Source: Macrocybe gigantea (Eukaryota > Basidiomycota > Agaricomycetes > Agaricales > Callistosporiaceae). Taken from it: a stretch of 64,000 nucleotides of DNA. Both the position numbers and the translations under genes were made by a program. Where the stretch lies: the NCBI GenBank assembly GCA_011319805.1, contig SJRY01000326.1, positions 44,367 through 108,366 of the forward strand. Reading direction: 5' to 3'. How positions within the stretch are numbered: the first letter of the stretch is position 1; every line of letters starts with the position of its first letter. The notes beneath the pieces were generated by a model that was not told the origin of the DNA, did no database searches, and was given only the letters and a program-made list of their open reading frames with translations. This document shows, piece after piece, positions 54,242-64,000 of this stretch.

Positions 54242-57200
54242 CCCTTCACCCTTCTTTCGATATTCTCTGCAGTGATATTTCATGGTCAGCATTACAGGGG
54301 TGCCTACTTCATATTTCTGTTCTGCACCCTTCAGCATACAGCTCGAGGCTTGGTTGATCTTGGCTGCTGGTAATTGATCCTGTGCCTCCATCATGAGTAA
54401 TTGCATTCGCTGGAGAAAAACCTCAGCATCTTTTCCATCTGTGGTCTGTTCCTCCATGGTTGCCTCATCTCATGGTTGCAATGGGGGAATTATGCAAGGT
54501 GACCATCCAATATACAGTTGAAATGGTGATAGCCCAGTAGACTGATTGATTGTGTTCATCATCTGGAATTACACGCGGGGCAGCACAGCCACCCACCCTT
54601 TCTGCAAATGATCCATGTAGTACCGCAGCAGCTGGTTGATCATTTTGTTTGTGCATTTACTAGCACTGTCAGTCTGGGAATGATTTGAGGAGCTCATCTT
54701 CAAGGATATACCTGCAAGTCATGTAAGAGAGCACCAGAAACCAGATGTGAAGAGTTTATCCCAATCGGAGATGATGTTGCCCGGCAGCCCATTGTTACAG
54801 TACCAGTGATCAAAAAACAAGGTCACAAACTTGGGTGCGTTCATATCCATCTGGCATGGGACTAGCCATATGTCAGCTTCAAGCTGATCCATCATTGTCA
54901 AAATGCCATTGAAACTATCCTCCTCTGGTAAGGGACCTATGAAGTCAATTGCCACGGATGACCCGCGATCTTCGGGCACAGACAATGGATATAAAGGGGA
55001 GTTGACAGCCTTCGTCCTGTCCTTGTTATATTGACATTCATCACAACTGGAGATGTAGCCACTTTCCAGATCCTTCTGCATGTTCGGCTAGTAGAATGAT
55101 TCGCACAGTGATCCGTATGTCTTGTTAAAGCCAAAGTATTCCAATGAGTCATGTCTGAGCTGAAAGATGCGCTCGCGTAGCCTGGAGATTCTCAGTATAA
55201 CTAACTGATTACCAATGAACCAGAGATTGTCCCACAAGGCAACAGATTCAAGGCTCTTTTGTGCATTTGGCAACTTGGCGCACCATGGGTCTGATGTATA
55301 ACTGGCTTGGATTTCCTTGAGGAGATCATCCTCCATCTTGAGCTCATGTAAAGCACCGACTATGTTTCCTGTAAATGCCTCAGCAGCCGGGGCAGGATCT
55401 GCGCTGGCCAACCCAGCCAATGCCTTCGATGAGAGTCATATTGATACCTCAGGACCTTTAAATATGCACACTATAGGTGCAACACTGATGCCCTCCACAT
55501 CACTCTCCATTGCCTATGGCATATGTGCAAGTTCATCCATAGACACCGAGTCCAATGCCACAATGGTTGAGATATGGGACAGTGCATCTGCTACTGTGTT
55601 GTCTTCATCTTTGATGTAGACAAACTGGAGATCGTACTGTGACAAGAACTCCATCCACCTCGCCTGTCGCCTGGAGAGTTTGCATTGGTTCTGGAAGTTC
55701 AACAGGGTCTTATGGTCAGTGTACACCAGGAATGACACTCCTAGCAGTTCCGGGCACCACTTCTTCAAAACACGGATGATGGTGAGTAGCTCCTTTTCAT
55801 GCATCAGGTAATTAAGCTCTGCACTCTTGAACATAGTCGAGTCGAATGCCACCAGCCATGCTGTCTCCCATGATGGTCCAAATGAGAGGACACCACCCGA
55901 AGCAAAATCGCTTGCGTCCGTAGTAATGTAGATGTTATTCGAATCCAGGGCATCATAATCGATTGTTGTCAAGCACTCACAACCTGTCACCATACGCTTG
56001 ATGCTGTCAAAGGCAATCTGGTCCTTAGCTGTCCAACCGGGGAAAGACCTTTGTGCTTCTTTCATTGTTAAATGATTCAACTGAGTGAGGTGCGGAGACA
56101 ACTTAGGCAAAAAGACTGCAAGATAGCAAACAAGGCCCAGAAACCCATGGACTTCCCAAGCACACCATGGCACAGGCCAGTTCAGAACACACTCCACCTT
56201 TCCTGGGTCTGCTTTGATGCCATCTTGGAAGACAAAGTGCCCCAGGAACTTGACACGAGTTTGGAAGAAATTTGACTTCTTCGGGTTGCAATACAGACGC
56301 ACCCTCCGAAGAGCCTCCAACACCAAACAGACATAGTGCTCGTGTTCCTCTGGTGAGTTTGACCATATAATAATGTTGTCCAAGTATACGTGGCAAATCT
56401 TGCCAATAAATTTGTGCAGCGCAGCAGTGACGTGCCTCTGGTGTATCAACAGAGCATTCTTAAAGCCCATTGGCATGACCACCCACTCGTACAGTCCAAA
56501 TGGAGTCATAACCACTGTCAAGGGAATGTTGTCCAGGTGCATGTGCATCTGGAAAAATGAGTTTGTCATGTCCAATGTCGACCAAATCTTCCCCTTAGCA
56601 CAATTATTTAGGATACTATTGATCCTTGGCAATGGATGGCTGTCTACCACTGAGTTTTCATTTAGTTGGTGATAGTTGTTAACCTATCAAGGCAGAACTG
56701 TCGGTCCACCTTGGGGATGATAAATGAGGGAGATGCATGGGGCAAATCTGAGGGCCTAATCCAGCCAGCTTCCAGATGTTGTGAAATCAAAGTCTTCCAA
56801 GCCTTACAATATTTACAGGGACAAGCATAGGAGCACATCGCAATTGTCTTTGATGCGTCCTTCAGTGTGATTCATGTGACGGTGTCTGTGGGTAGTTCTC
56901 TTATGTGTGGCAGCACATCAAAGATGTCCTTGAACTCGGTTCACAGACGCTTTTCACGTTCCTTGTATTCAGCCAAAACCGCCAGAGCTGCAATGCGATC
57001 ATGTACTGCAGTGACAGGGTCCGGTGGAAGCTCATCGTCAATTGCACCAGTCAATATCAAGTGTTGTCATTGTTGCTCCACTACCGTGCGAAGCTGAGGT
57101 ATTATGTGTTTCCATTGATACAAAAAATTCTTTTTCTTCTCGATGTGGATCTGGTATGGGGACAGGGAACGGAATGGACGATGTTTATTATACAGGGACA

Positions 57201-57456
57201 GATTCAACAAGTCATGGCCAGTGGCCTCTACAATAGCAGTGCGATTCTTCACGTTGAGAATGATACCGTTGTGTGAAATAAAAGGGAGACCTAAAAGTAT
57301 ATCAACACACAAACTGGAGGTGATGATTGCCTTCATGGGCTTCACCACCCAACTGAGATCCTCTGTCATGATGGAAAGTGAAACATATTTGGACAAATGG
57401 GAAACGACCTTTTTATCAGACTTGACATTAATCGCAACAGAAATAGACAGCGTTTT
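54242..57456 (-). pseudogene. pol: Family IV pol remnant, right arm
   Basis: Mirror of 18899-22120. The RT-RNase H ORF 55514-56650 (378 aa) carries YLDN instead of YLDD (residues 89-92), a G-to-A change that would kill RT. The left copy keeps YLDD. Integrase fragments are at 54719-55081 and 55088-55420. The stops mostly coincide with those of the left arm, so decay began before duplication, with further separate changes afterwards. The pol end continues at 46878-47046 beyond hAT copy A. Confidence 0.85.
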
Positions 57457-58863
57457 TCATAACCTTTGACAGGCAAGGCCCAAGCGTTCAACAGCCTCTG
57501 GGTGAATCAGGACTACATGTGTACTGGTGTCAATTATTGTGGAAACAGAACTGGGGAACTCCTCCCTTTTGTGGACCTTTGCAGTCCACAGGAGGTGCGA
57601 AATAGATAGAGGAGCACTCACCTCCTCTGACTCGGTGGTTGCAAAACTGTACTCTGCCTCGAGAACCGCAGATGGCAGGACCACTCCGACATGGCTGGCA
57701 ATGGATGTCTCGACATCTTCGGATTCCTCCTTCACTGCAGCAACTGTGGTGGATTTACCAATAGCCTTGCCGTTCATGGCTTCCCATTTGGTCTTGGCCT
57801 TGAGCACCATTGCCAAGCTCAGAGGAACATACGGCCTCATGATGTGCGAGGTGCACTCCCTGTGGAAATGGCTGGCATAAAACTTTCGACACTTGTAGCA
57901 GCCTTGGTGAAGGTTCAGCAGAAGACACTCATTGTCTGTTAGAGAAGGGATCTTCTCATCCAATGTGCTAGAACTGGTACTGGTCAACATGGTGTTTGAG
58001 GAGGAACTAGAGGCAGTAGCCACAGCATGGGAATCTTCGCTGACTTTGGCTTTCTTCGAGATGTGTGCAGCATCGCTGGCAAAATCCTGAGCTCTCTTGA
58101 GCTCAGAACAGTAGTCATCATCCAGGGTCTCTATAGTATCCATCCAATCGTCAAAACCTTTGACGTTGAACACCTTGTTGTAGTTGCACTTCTTGGTGAG
58201 ATCAGGGGGGAGATGCACATTTAATACCATACACATCATGTCCTCATTCAAGGCCTTTGAGCCGAGCAATGAGTCCAGTGAGATAACATTGTTGGCATAG
58301 TCATGGAAAGTCTGGTCTGTACTCGGTTTCATAGTCAGGACCTCCCTGCGAAGTTGGTGGTCCCAGTGTTTAATGAGGAACTTCCTCTGGAACTCGGCAA
58401 CAAAAGAGTCCCAAGAGAGAGTGGTGAGATGCGTGCATTGGTTATAGATCCAGTCCTTGATATGGGTGTCCCTGAAGGCATTGAGGATCTTTTTGACCTT
58501 GTCCTCTTCATCCACATCCTTATTTTCAAAGAACGTAAGACATGCGTCCTCGAACTCCTGCATGACTTTGGCTGAAATTTCGCCTTTGGTCAACTTGGGG
58601 GGCTGTTTCTTGAGAGGGAAAACTATAGCAGCAAAACTGGGGTTGGATGACATGGCGATACAGGTGTAATGGGCAATCAAGGAGGCGGCCAATTCAATAT
58701 TGGAATCCGAGTCAGAGTCAGAATGAGTCGAATGACTGGGATAGAGGGGAATGCTCTGATGGGGAACAAGGGGGGTCTTGGGGAGAACTTCTTTGAGCGT
58801 AGACAAGGACAGAGCCAGGGGACCAGGTACAGGCAAGGTATTTGAGAGGAGTTGTTCGAGCAA
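57457..58863 (-). CDS. gag: Family IV gag-protease ORF, right arm, 468 aa
   Basis: Mirror of 17429-18898. The gag core (WDSFVAEFQRKFLIKHW), degenerate knuckle CYKCRKFYASHFHREC and retropepsin region are kept, but the protease DTG reads DTS (IIDTSTHVVLIHPEA), which should inactivate it. The first ATG differs from the left arm because of a frame difference in the Pro/Ser-rich start, so the true start is unknown. It ends at TGA 57457-57459 where the left arm has TAA, in the same frame as pol, consistent with a former CGA. Confidence 0.75.
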   Translation of the reverse strand: MLEQLLSNTLPVPGPLALSLSTLKEVLPKTPLVPHQSIPLYPSHSTHSDSDSDSNIELAASLIAHYTCIAMSSNPSFAAIVFPLKKQPPKLTKGEISAKVMQEFEDACLTFFENKDVDEEDKVKKILNAFRDTHIKDWIYNQCTHLTTLSWDSFVAEFQRKFLIKHWDHQLRREVLTMKPSTDQTFHDYANNVISLDSLLGSKALNEDMMCMVLNVHLPPDLTKKCNYNKVFNVKGFDDWMDTIETLDDDYCSELKRAQDFASDAAHISKKAKVSEDSHAVATASSSSSNTMLTSTSSSTLDEKIPSLTDNECLLLNLHQGCYKCRKFYASHFHRECTSHIMRPYVPLSLAMVLKAKTKWEAMNGKAIGKSTTVAAVKEESEDVETSIASHVGVVLPSAVLEAEYSFATTESEEVSAPLSISHLLWTAKVHKREEFPSSVSTIIDTSTHVVLIHPEAVERLGLACQRL

Positions 58864-59475
58864 GGGGCTTTTACTGGGGGAACTGGCATGGGGGAACTGG
58901 CATGGGGGGAACTGGCAACTGGGGCAACGGAGGATGTCAATGACTCAGTCACTGCGAACATGGGACATGAGGGCAAGAGGAAATGGAGAACTCATACCTG
59001 ATTGACGTGTTTCGAGATTCAGCTCGCGGACAGGTGTCAGAGGTGAGGAAGATCTTTGACTATCCTCCAGGGGTATTTCAATAGTCTGTGACTGACTATA
59101 TGTGCCTGCTCTTGGGCTATCTGCACACTTCTCTGCAGAGTTCGCACATCAGCATTCCTCTGTGTGGTTTCGAGATGTAGAAGTGATGGGATCCACCAAC
59201 TGGCTTTGGCGGGTCATGGGGGATTTGGCAGTGATTGATCTAGTGACCAGCCAGGAATGAGAACAAGACAGAGGTAGTGACAACTTAGCTGCCTATGTTT
59301 GGGTGGTGGGATGTCCTCATGCATTGATGTTCACTTTAGCGACAGGTTCTACCTTTAGTGGCAGTTTGAACAATATTCAGGGATGAGTGCATGGGCATGG
59401 GTGTTTGAAAAAGGCACAGAGACGATGTTCGAAGAGATTGGGGGAGAACAAGAGAACAAGAAGAGAGGAATCCAC
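58864..59475. other. Family IV leader, right arm
   Basis: Mirror of 16880-17491. It contains no ORF with a recognised motif. It includes the mirrored candidate PBS near 59465-59473. Confidence 0.5.
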
Positions 59476-59709
59476 TGAGTTCCACACCGGAGCATGAGTA
59501 GAAGCTGTTCAAAAAAAGTGGAAGCATGTGTCACATGTAACACTAACAAGAAATAAGAGAAAACAGTCACAAAGAAGGAATTGGATTCCTCAATCATAGC
59601 TAGTAGTATATATAGGGTGTATTATATGAGTAAGCAATGCAATTATGTGAGTATGTCAGTCTGGTGGTCAGTCAGCCTCATTGTGCAAGGGCTGTAAGCC
59701 AGGCTTACA
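59476..59709 (-). repeat. 5' LTR of family IV, right arm (inner end uncertain)
   Basis: Mirror of 16646-16879. The minus strand starts TGTAAGCCTGGCTTACAG at 59709. The inner end is either 59536 (174 bp) or 59476 (234 bp). Confidence 0.55.
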
Positions 59710-59714
59710 TAGCT

Positions 59715-60785
59715 TAAGATGAGATATATAGATTATTTAATTATAAATAATTGTTTAGTTTGCCTTAACTTAAAAGAACCAATGCACTTTTGCCAAAATA
59801 AAATGTTACATTTCAGTTAATTGCCTTGGTCATAGTCAAGAGCTTGACTTTGTCTCTGTTCAGCTCTAGCCCTCAAAATAAACAACTATCAAGCTATAAA
59901 GTAATATTAAAGCAATTTAGAATAATGCCTCAATTTAAAAAAACCAATGCTACTACTTTTAAAAGCAATTCAGAACAATGCCTCAATTTATACTGCAGAA
60001 ATTCATCAGAGGCACTTTTTCATATTATCACATATATGTTTGTACATATCCTAGCATTGGCACATCAGAAGAATGCCTCAATTTAAAAAACCCAATGCTA
60101 TCACTTTTGCAAGCTTGTTTTTACATGAAGTATAACAGATGGCAATTTCTTGGAATGTTTTGTTTTACAGCTGTTTTCATAAATAATGAGATTTCTGAAA
60201 AAAAAATTGCAAATTAAATGTCATGTTACCTATCTTATTTCTGTGCAGAACTCTGCATTTGGCATGCTCTGAATGCCTACCACCCTTCACAAAGCCTCAG
60301 CACAACAAGATATGACTTTTATAATGCTTTCTGTTAAGTCTTTGTAACATGCAGTCTGACAGAGTGTTGCCTATGAAATGCCAGTGATGTGGATAATCTC
60401 TGGAATAGAATTGAGACCTCATTCTTTAAGGCATACATAAAGACATAGTGCTTCAATACATCAGGGATATGAAGAATCACATCACATGGGTCATGTGACT
60501 GCTGAATTGAAATTTTTTTTGTTTTGGGAATTTTATTATTTATAAAAACTGCTATAAAAGAACTGTAACTTTATTTCTATAAGGTTGCCCTTGTTTAGTT
60601 CTAGCTTTCAAAATAAATACTTGTCAACATGTTAAGTATGATTAAGGCTAGTCAGAACAATGCCTCAATATTACAGATTCTATTTCCATCCATTCCTATG
60701 CTTACTAGCATCTATTTATATTTAAAAGCTGTAATTTAATGTTTTAGAAGCTTTTGAGAGCTTTTTACACTTCTTTACTAATTTT
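59715..60785. repeat. Inverted copy of AT-rich 15570-16640
   Basis: Cores AATGCCTCAATTT near 59925, 59980, 60075 and 60660, and AAAATAAATA blocks near 59875 and 60610. No gene. Confidence 0.65.
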
Positions 60786-60787
60786 TT

Positions 60788-61555
60788 ACCATTCTAGAGA
60801 GACTCTAGAAGAAGTTTCTAAATAGCCAGAGATAGAGCTCAAACTTGGACTAAGAATAGCAACAGAACTCAAAGGAGTCATTGCTGACCTGAAATCCTTT
60901 ATAGGAGATTGAACTGCCTTTGATATTTGGTAGAAGAAGATGAAACTATTCATAGGCATATACCAGAAACTCACCAATGAGCAGAAGATTAGAGCAGTCC
61001 TATCAAGAATGACTAACAGACCAGGAGCCCACTGGGCATTAAGGAAGATCAATACCACTACAACCACAGACACATGGGCTGCCTTCATAACTAAAATCAA
61101 AGCACAATTTAGTAACATTATGTCACCCTTACAGGCAGGAAGCAAACTTCCAATATCAGACAAGGGAACTGACTGATCAATGAGTCCTTGAACAAATTTG
61201 TAGACCTTGTAGGAAAAGCCAGAGTAACAGAAATAGTGCCATACTTTCTACTCGAAAGGAGCCTTAACTAGTGAACTGCAGAAGCAGTACATTTGATCTT
61301 GGAACTCCCAGCAGATAGAGATGAATACATCAAGACCATTCAAGCAGTAGGATAAAACATCAATAAGCACAGAAACATCATGAGGGGAGATTTCGCAAGC
61401 ACCCATCACAAATCAAGAAGTTCAAGTTAGGAAGGAGAACAAGTGATGGAGGTTAACAAAGTAAGAAGCAACAACTGCTTCAATTGCAACAAACTAGGAC
61501 ACCTTATATGAAACTATCCAAAGCACACATTGGGGCATGCCACACTGGCAAGAGG
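60788..61555 (+). pseudogene. Decayed family I-like gag, right arm
   Basis: Mirror of 14800-15567. It reads MKLFIGIYQKLTNEQKI and LSRMTNRPGAHWALRK at 60940-61060 and a worn knuckle near 61470-61510 ([11 protein letters not shown]), with frameshifts and stops between. Dead. Confidence 0.7.
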
Positions 61556-61564
61556 GGGGGTGGA

Positions 61565-61923
61565 ACAGGGATGAAGAGAGAATAGTCACAAAATGGGGAT
61601 TGGATTCCTTGATAGTAGCTACAGATATATATGTAGAACATATTGTCATTAGTCAGCAATGCAATTATGTGTCAGTCTAATGATGTCAGTTCTCATTATG
61701 TCAACTGCTGTAGGCCAGGCTTACACCCTTCCCTCCTCTAAAGATGAAACACACAGGTGCATCAAAAACCCCAATGAGGTGTTGGAGAAAAGCTACTGGC
61801 AGGGAGGTTACGTGTTATCCATTATTCTAGGCATCTTTGTTGGCATCTTCTTTGTCTTCTTTGCTACCCAGTTGTCCAACACCTCACAATCTTTCATCTC
61901 CCTCTCTGGCAACCAAAGGTCAT
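61565..61923 (-). pseudogene. Family IV-type LTR fragment and chromodomain tail, right arm
   Basis: Mirror of 14432-14790. A partial LTR (61565-61725), then the purine run, then the chromodomain tail reading DLWLPEREMKDCEVLDNW on the minus strand up to 61923, where the solo LTR begins. The apparent 91-aa plus-strand ORF here is an antisense shadow. Confidence 0.65.
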
Positions 61924-62055
61924 TGTTAGGCTAGACAAATCTCAAAGGACTTGGGCAGACTAAGTACAAGAGCGGTTTGAGATGATTGCAAAGGTAATAT
62001 TAAGCCTAGAGTTATGGATATATTCTGAGGTCTTATATATGTAGTCTACTGGGGC
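61924..62055 (-). repeat. Diverged family I-type LTR, cut by hAT copy C
   Basis: Mirror of 14300-14431. Similarity to the left arm stops at 62055, where copy C begins. The last 8 bases, ACTGGGGC (62048-62055), are the presumed TSD. The empty site is 14300-14307 in the left arm. Confidence 0.85.
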
Positions 62056-64000
62056 TAGTGTTGCCGCGGCTCGGCTAACCGCAAGTCGGCTCTGGTGAGC
62101 CGCGACTTCGGGTCTGACTCGGCTCAGCGGGTAAAGCCGAGCCGATTTATTCAGCTAAGCCTGTTTGGGCCGACTAAACTGGTCACCAAGCCGGCTCTCG
62201 GACCTGTTCAGCGACAGCAAAATGCTGTTGAGGCACATGCGTCGTCATCGTTCGGCTTATGTGGGGAGTCGAAATGTGCTGGTGTAGTGTAGAAAAAGTA
62301 ACCTGTATTTCGTTCGTGTTAAATAGACAATATTAGTTTGTTTCGTTCATCTCCTCGTCATAATACTGCCCCGTCATTCGTAAAATGTCATCCATGATCG
62401 ATGAATCAGCATCACCAGCCAGTCTGGCAAGCAAATCGCCGTCACTAGGCATCAAGTCCGAAATCGGAGTAAGGAGGCCTTGCGTGAAATTGATGCGATC
62501 CTTCTTGTATGCGAATTTGAGTAACTGAAGGGCTTCCATAAGCGCTGGATGAATGCGATTGCGTTTTTTTGTGTCCGTTTCGCTGGCCGATGAGAATATT
62601 CGCTCTGACGGAACAGCTGAGGCGGGTACAGAGAGATAGTCGAGTGCCATAGCGTAAAGGGTAGGAAAGACCGTTTCGTTCGCCTGGATAAATTCATGAG
62701 AGGTCATTCGAATATTCAATATTTATCAACTTACCTGCCAAAATCGAAGTGGAACAATTTCACCTATATTATGCAATGGGCCCATGACGTACCGTTGAAA
62801 TTCTTCCTCGACGCTCTGGGTTCCGGTCGAGATGCCACGTCCTTCTGTCACCTTCAACGTCAGTTTCTGCCAGGCGAGTTGTCGTGGAGCGACGCGACGT
62901 GGCTCAGCAGGGGCATTGCTCGCGATCCGCGTGACTGGTTGATTATGCCGATATTCCATCATCTACTTGAATATCAGCAGTCGATCAAATAGAAACACAA
63001 CCGAACGTACTGTTTCCTTGATCGCTTTCTCAGCCTCGTCAGCGTATTCCCGTTCCCAGTGGACTCGAAACCACGACATCCGCACAGTCGGATTTAGAAC
63101 TAGACAATGCTGTCAGTAAATGTCCACGTCACAATGGGCTACTCACATAATGCGATTGCATAGGCTCGGGTATCGTCGATTTTTCGGTAGTACTTGATAG
63201 CGTAGTCCAAACCGACATCAATGAAAGGACCAAGATGCGGTTTCTTCTCGCGGAGCTCTTCCCAGAGAGTCATGAATGTCTCTATGGCAGGGATTGTATC
63301 ACATAGTGTAGGTACCCGCTCAAACGATAAGACATTGTACACGTTATGTGGCACCTAAGGAGGAATAAATGAAAAAAGTCTGTTAATAGAATGCTCCAGC
63401 TACAATACCTCGAGGATGCTCTTAATATCGACCAAAACCTGCCATTCACATGACGTTAAACGTAGTTTGTGAAGAGCTTTCTGTTCCGGCAACGACAAAA
63501 AGACTTCGATCGGCTATTTGGGATTCATTGTAAGACTGTGAATCCGTGACCAAGTTGGATTGGTAATACATACCTGACGGAGATAAAGGAATCGCTCAAC
63601 CATTAGGAACGTTGAATCCCATCGTGTCCTGACATCGAGGAGAAGCTCGTAGACGGTTAATAATAGGCCTTCGTCGTCCTTGAATCTTCCGCGTGCGATG
63701 CCATCTTGAATGACTTGAAAGAACGCTTCTTTTCGTTGACCAGATGAACGCACAGCACAGCAAACATTCCGGACCAAGGCGAGCGGATTACGAGCCACGG
63801 CTTCCTCATACGTTTGACGAGCTTCGTTATCCCAGCTAGGAGGGGTGGAATGGAGTGCAGAATACTCTCATCGAAATCTTGGTCGTTACTTGGATCTGAG
63901 GTATCCAAGAAAACGTTCGGGATCGCGGATGCGTCAAGGGGAATGGTAAAAGCATCGGATGTTGACGGTTCAATACAAATGTTGGCGCGTTCTTCTGGTT
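62056..64000 (-). mobile_element. hAT copy C, transposase-side part
   Basis: TIR TAGTGTTGCCGCGGCTC at 62056-62072, then the subterminal region and the transposase 3' half, almost identical to 52288-54233 in reverse. It is cut by the window end. Orientation is opposite to copy A. Confidence 0.93.
62333..64000 (-). pseudogene. hAT transposase of copy C (3' part, one frameshift)
   Basis: Exons 10 to 5 are recognisable with the same splice sites as copy A (exon 10: 62683-62333, including the dimerisation motif VPSERIFSSAS). In exon 5 a run of five C after CCA in copy A (about 52443-52447) has only four C here (about 63842-63845), which shifts the frame inside the sequence before SWDNEARQTYEE. 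No other difference was noticed by eye. If the base call is right, this copy makes a truncated transposase and would depend on another copy. Confidence 0.8.

Larger units (their letters stand above)
46849..59709 (-). mobile_element. Gypsy family IV, right-arm copy, split by hAT copy A
   Basis: Inverted copy of 16646-22320. The hAT element at 47055-54233 separates the last roughly 200 bp of the pol end (46849-47046) from the rest (54242-59709). Removing it and one TSD copy restores the order of the left arm (position sums go from 69169 to 76355/76356). It is 3'-truncated at the same point as its twin, so truncation came before the duplication. Confidence 0.88.
40031..62055 (-). repeat. Right arm of large inverted duplication
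   Basis: Inverted partner of 14300-30482, separated by a 9.5-kb spacer. By eye it differs by about 1-4% in the stretches compared, mostly C/T and G/A. The outer limit is set by hAT copy C, so the duplication may continue beyond the window. The inner limit is the family II/family I junction at 40030/40031. Confidence 0.92.

Overview
The window looks like a transposon graveyard from a basidiomycete, most likely an Agaricomycete. The evidence is two intact multi-exon genes with GT-AG introns of 47-60 nt, several chromodomain Ty3/gypsy families (chromoviruses), and hAT elements. Older DNA has lost most CpG, which fits methylation- or RIP-like C-to-T decay. I recognise no ordinary host housekeeping gene.

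Layout. 1-432 is the end of a hAT element (copy B). It is inserted in the gag of gypsy family I (433-5080), which has an open pol, a third ORF and a 3' LTR. 5.1-14.4 kb is old: a dead hAT transposase, two dead gypsy pol relics and three solo LTRs. 14.6-16.6 kb is a dead family I gag plus AT-rich repeats. 16.65-22.3 kb is gypsy family IV. 22.3-24.2 kb is AT-rich and holds a decayed hAT end. 24.2-32.2 kb holds the tail of gypsy family II with family I nested in it, and a 2.6-kb TIR element (III) inside that. 32.2-34.45 kb is AT-rich. 34.46-44.94 kb is family II with a truncated family I nested in it, flanked by a perfect 5-bp TSD. 44.9-62.05 kb is an inverted copy of the 14.3-24.2 kb stretch. 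It is interrupted by a complete 7,179-bp hAT element (copy A, 47055-54233) and ends at another hAT copy (C, 62056-64000).

The main result is hAT copy A. It has 17-bp TIRs, an 8-bp TSD and two divergent, apparently intact spliced genes. One is a BED-finger hAT transposase of about 1,021 aa. The other is a 768-aa SPT5-like transcription elongation factor (NGN plus several KOW domains and a CTR-like stretch). Between them lies an 86-bp perfect hairpin. Copies B and C, plus decayed copies D and E, show that this is a family. Decayed copy D still has SPT5-like coding sequence next to the TIR, so the association is old. I infer that the element uses its own SPT5 paralog to help transcription, perhaps through silenced chromatin.

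Other main points. Families I and II both show Tf1-type self-priming: an 11-nt sequence about 30 nt after the TATA box is complementary to a PBS 2 nt after the LTR. Both also have a G GGT TTT -1 frameshift heptamer at the end of gag. Family I has a third ORF joined to pol by an ATGA overlap. A roughly 16-22 kb inverted duplication (14.3-30.5 kb against 40.0-62.05 kb) spans most of the window. Empty target sites for all three hAT insertions are present in the same window.
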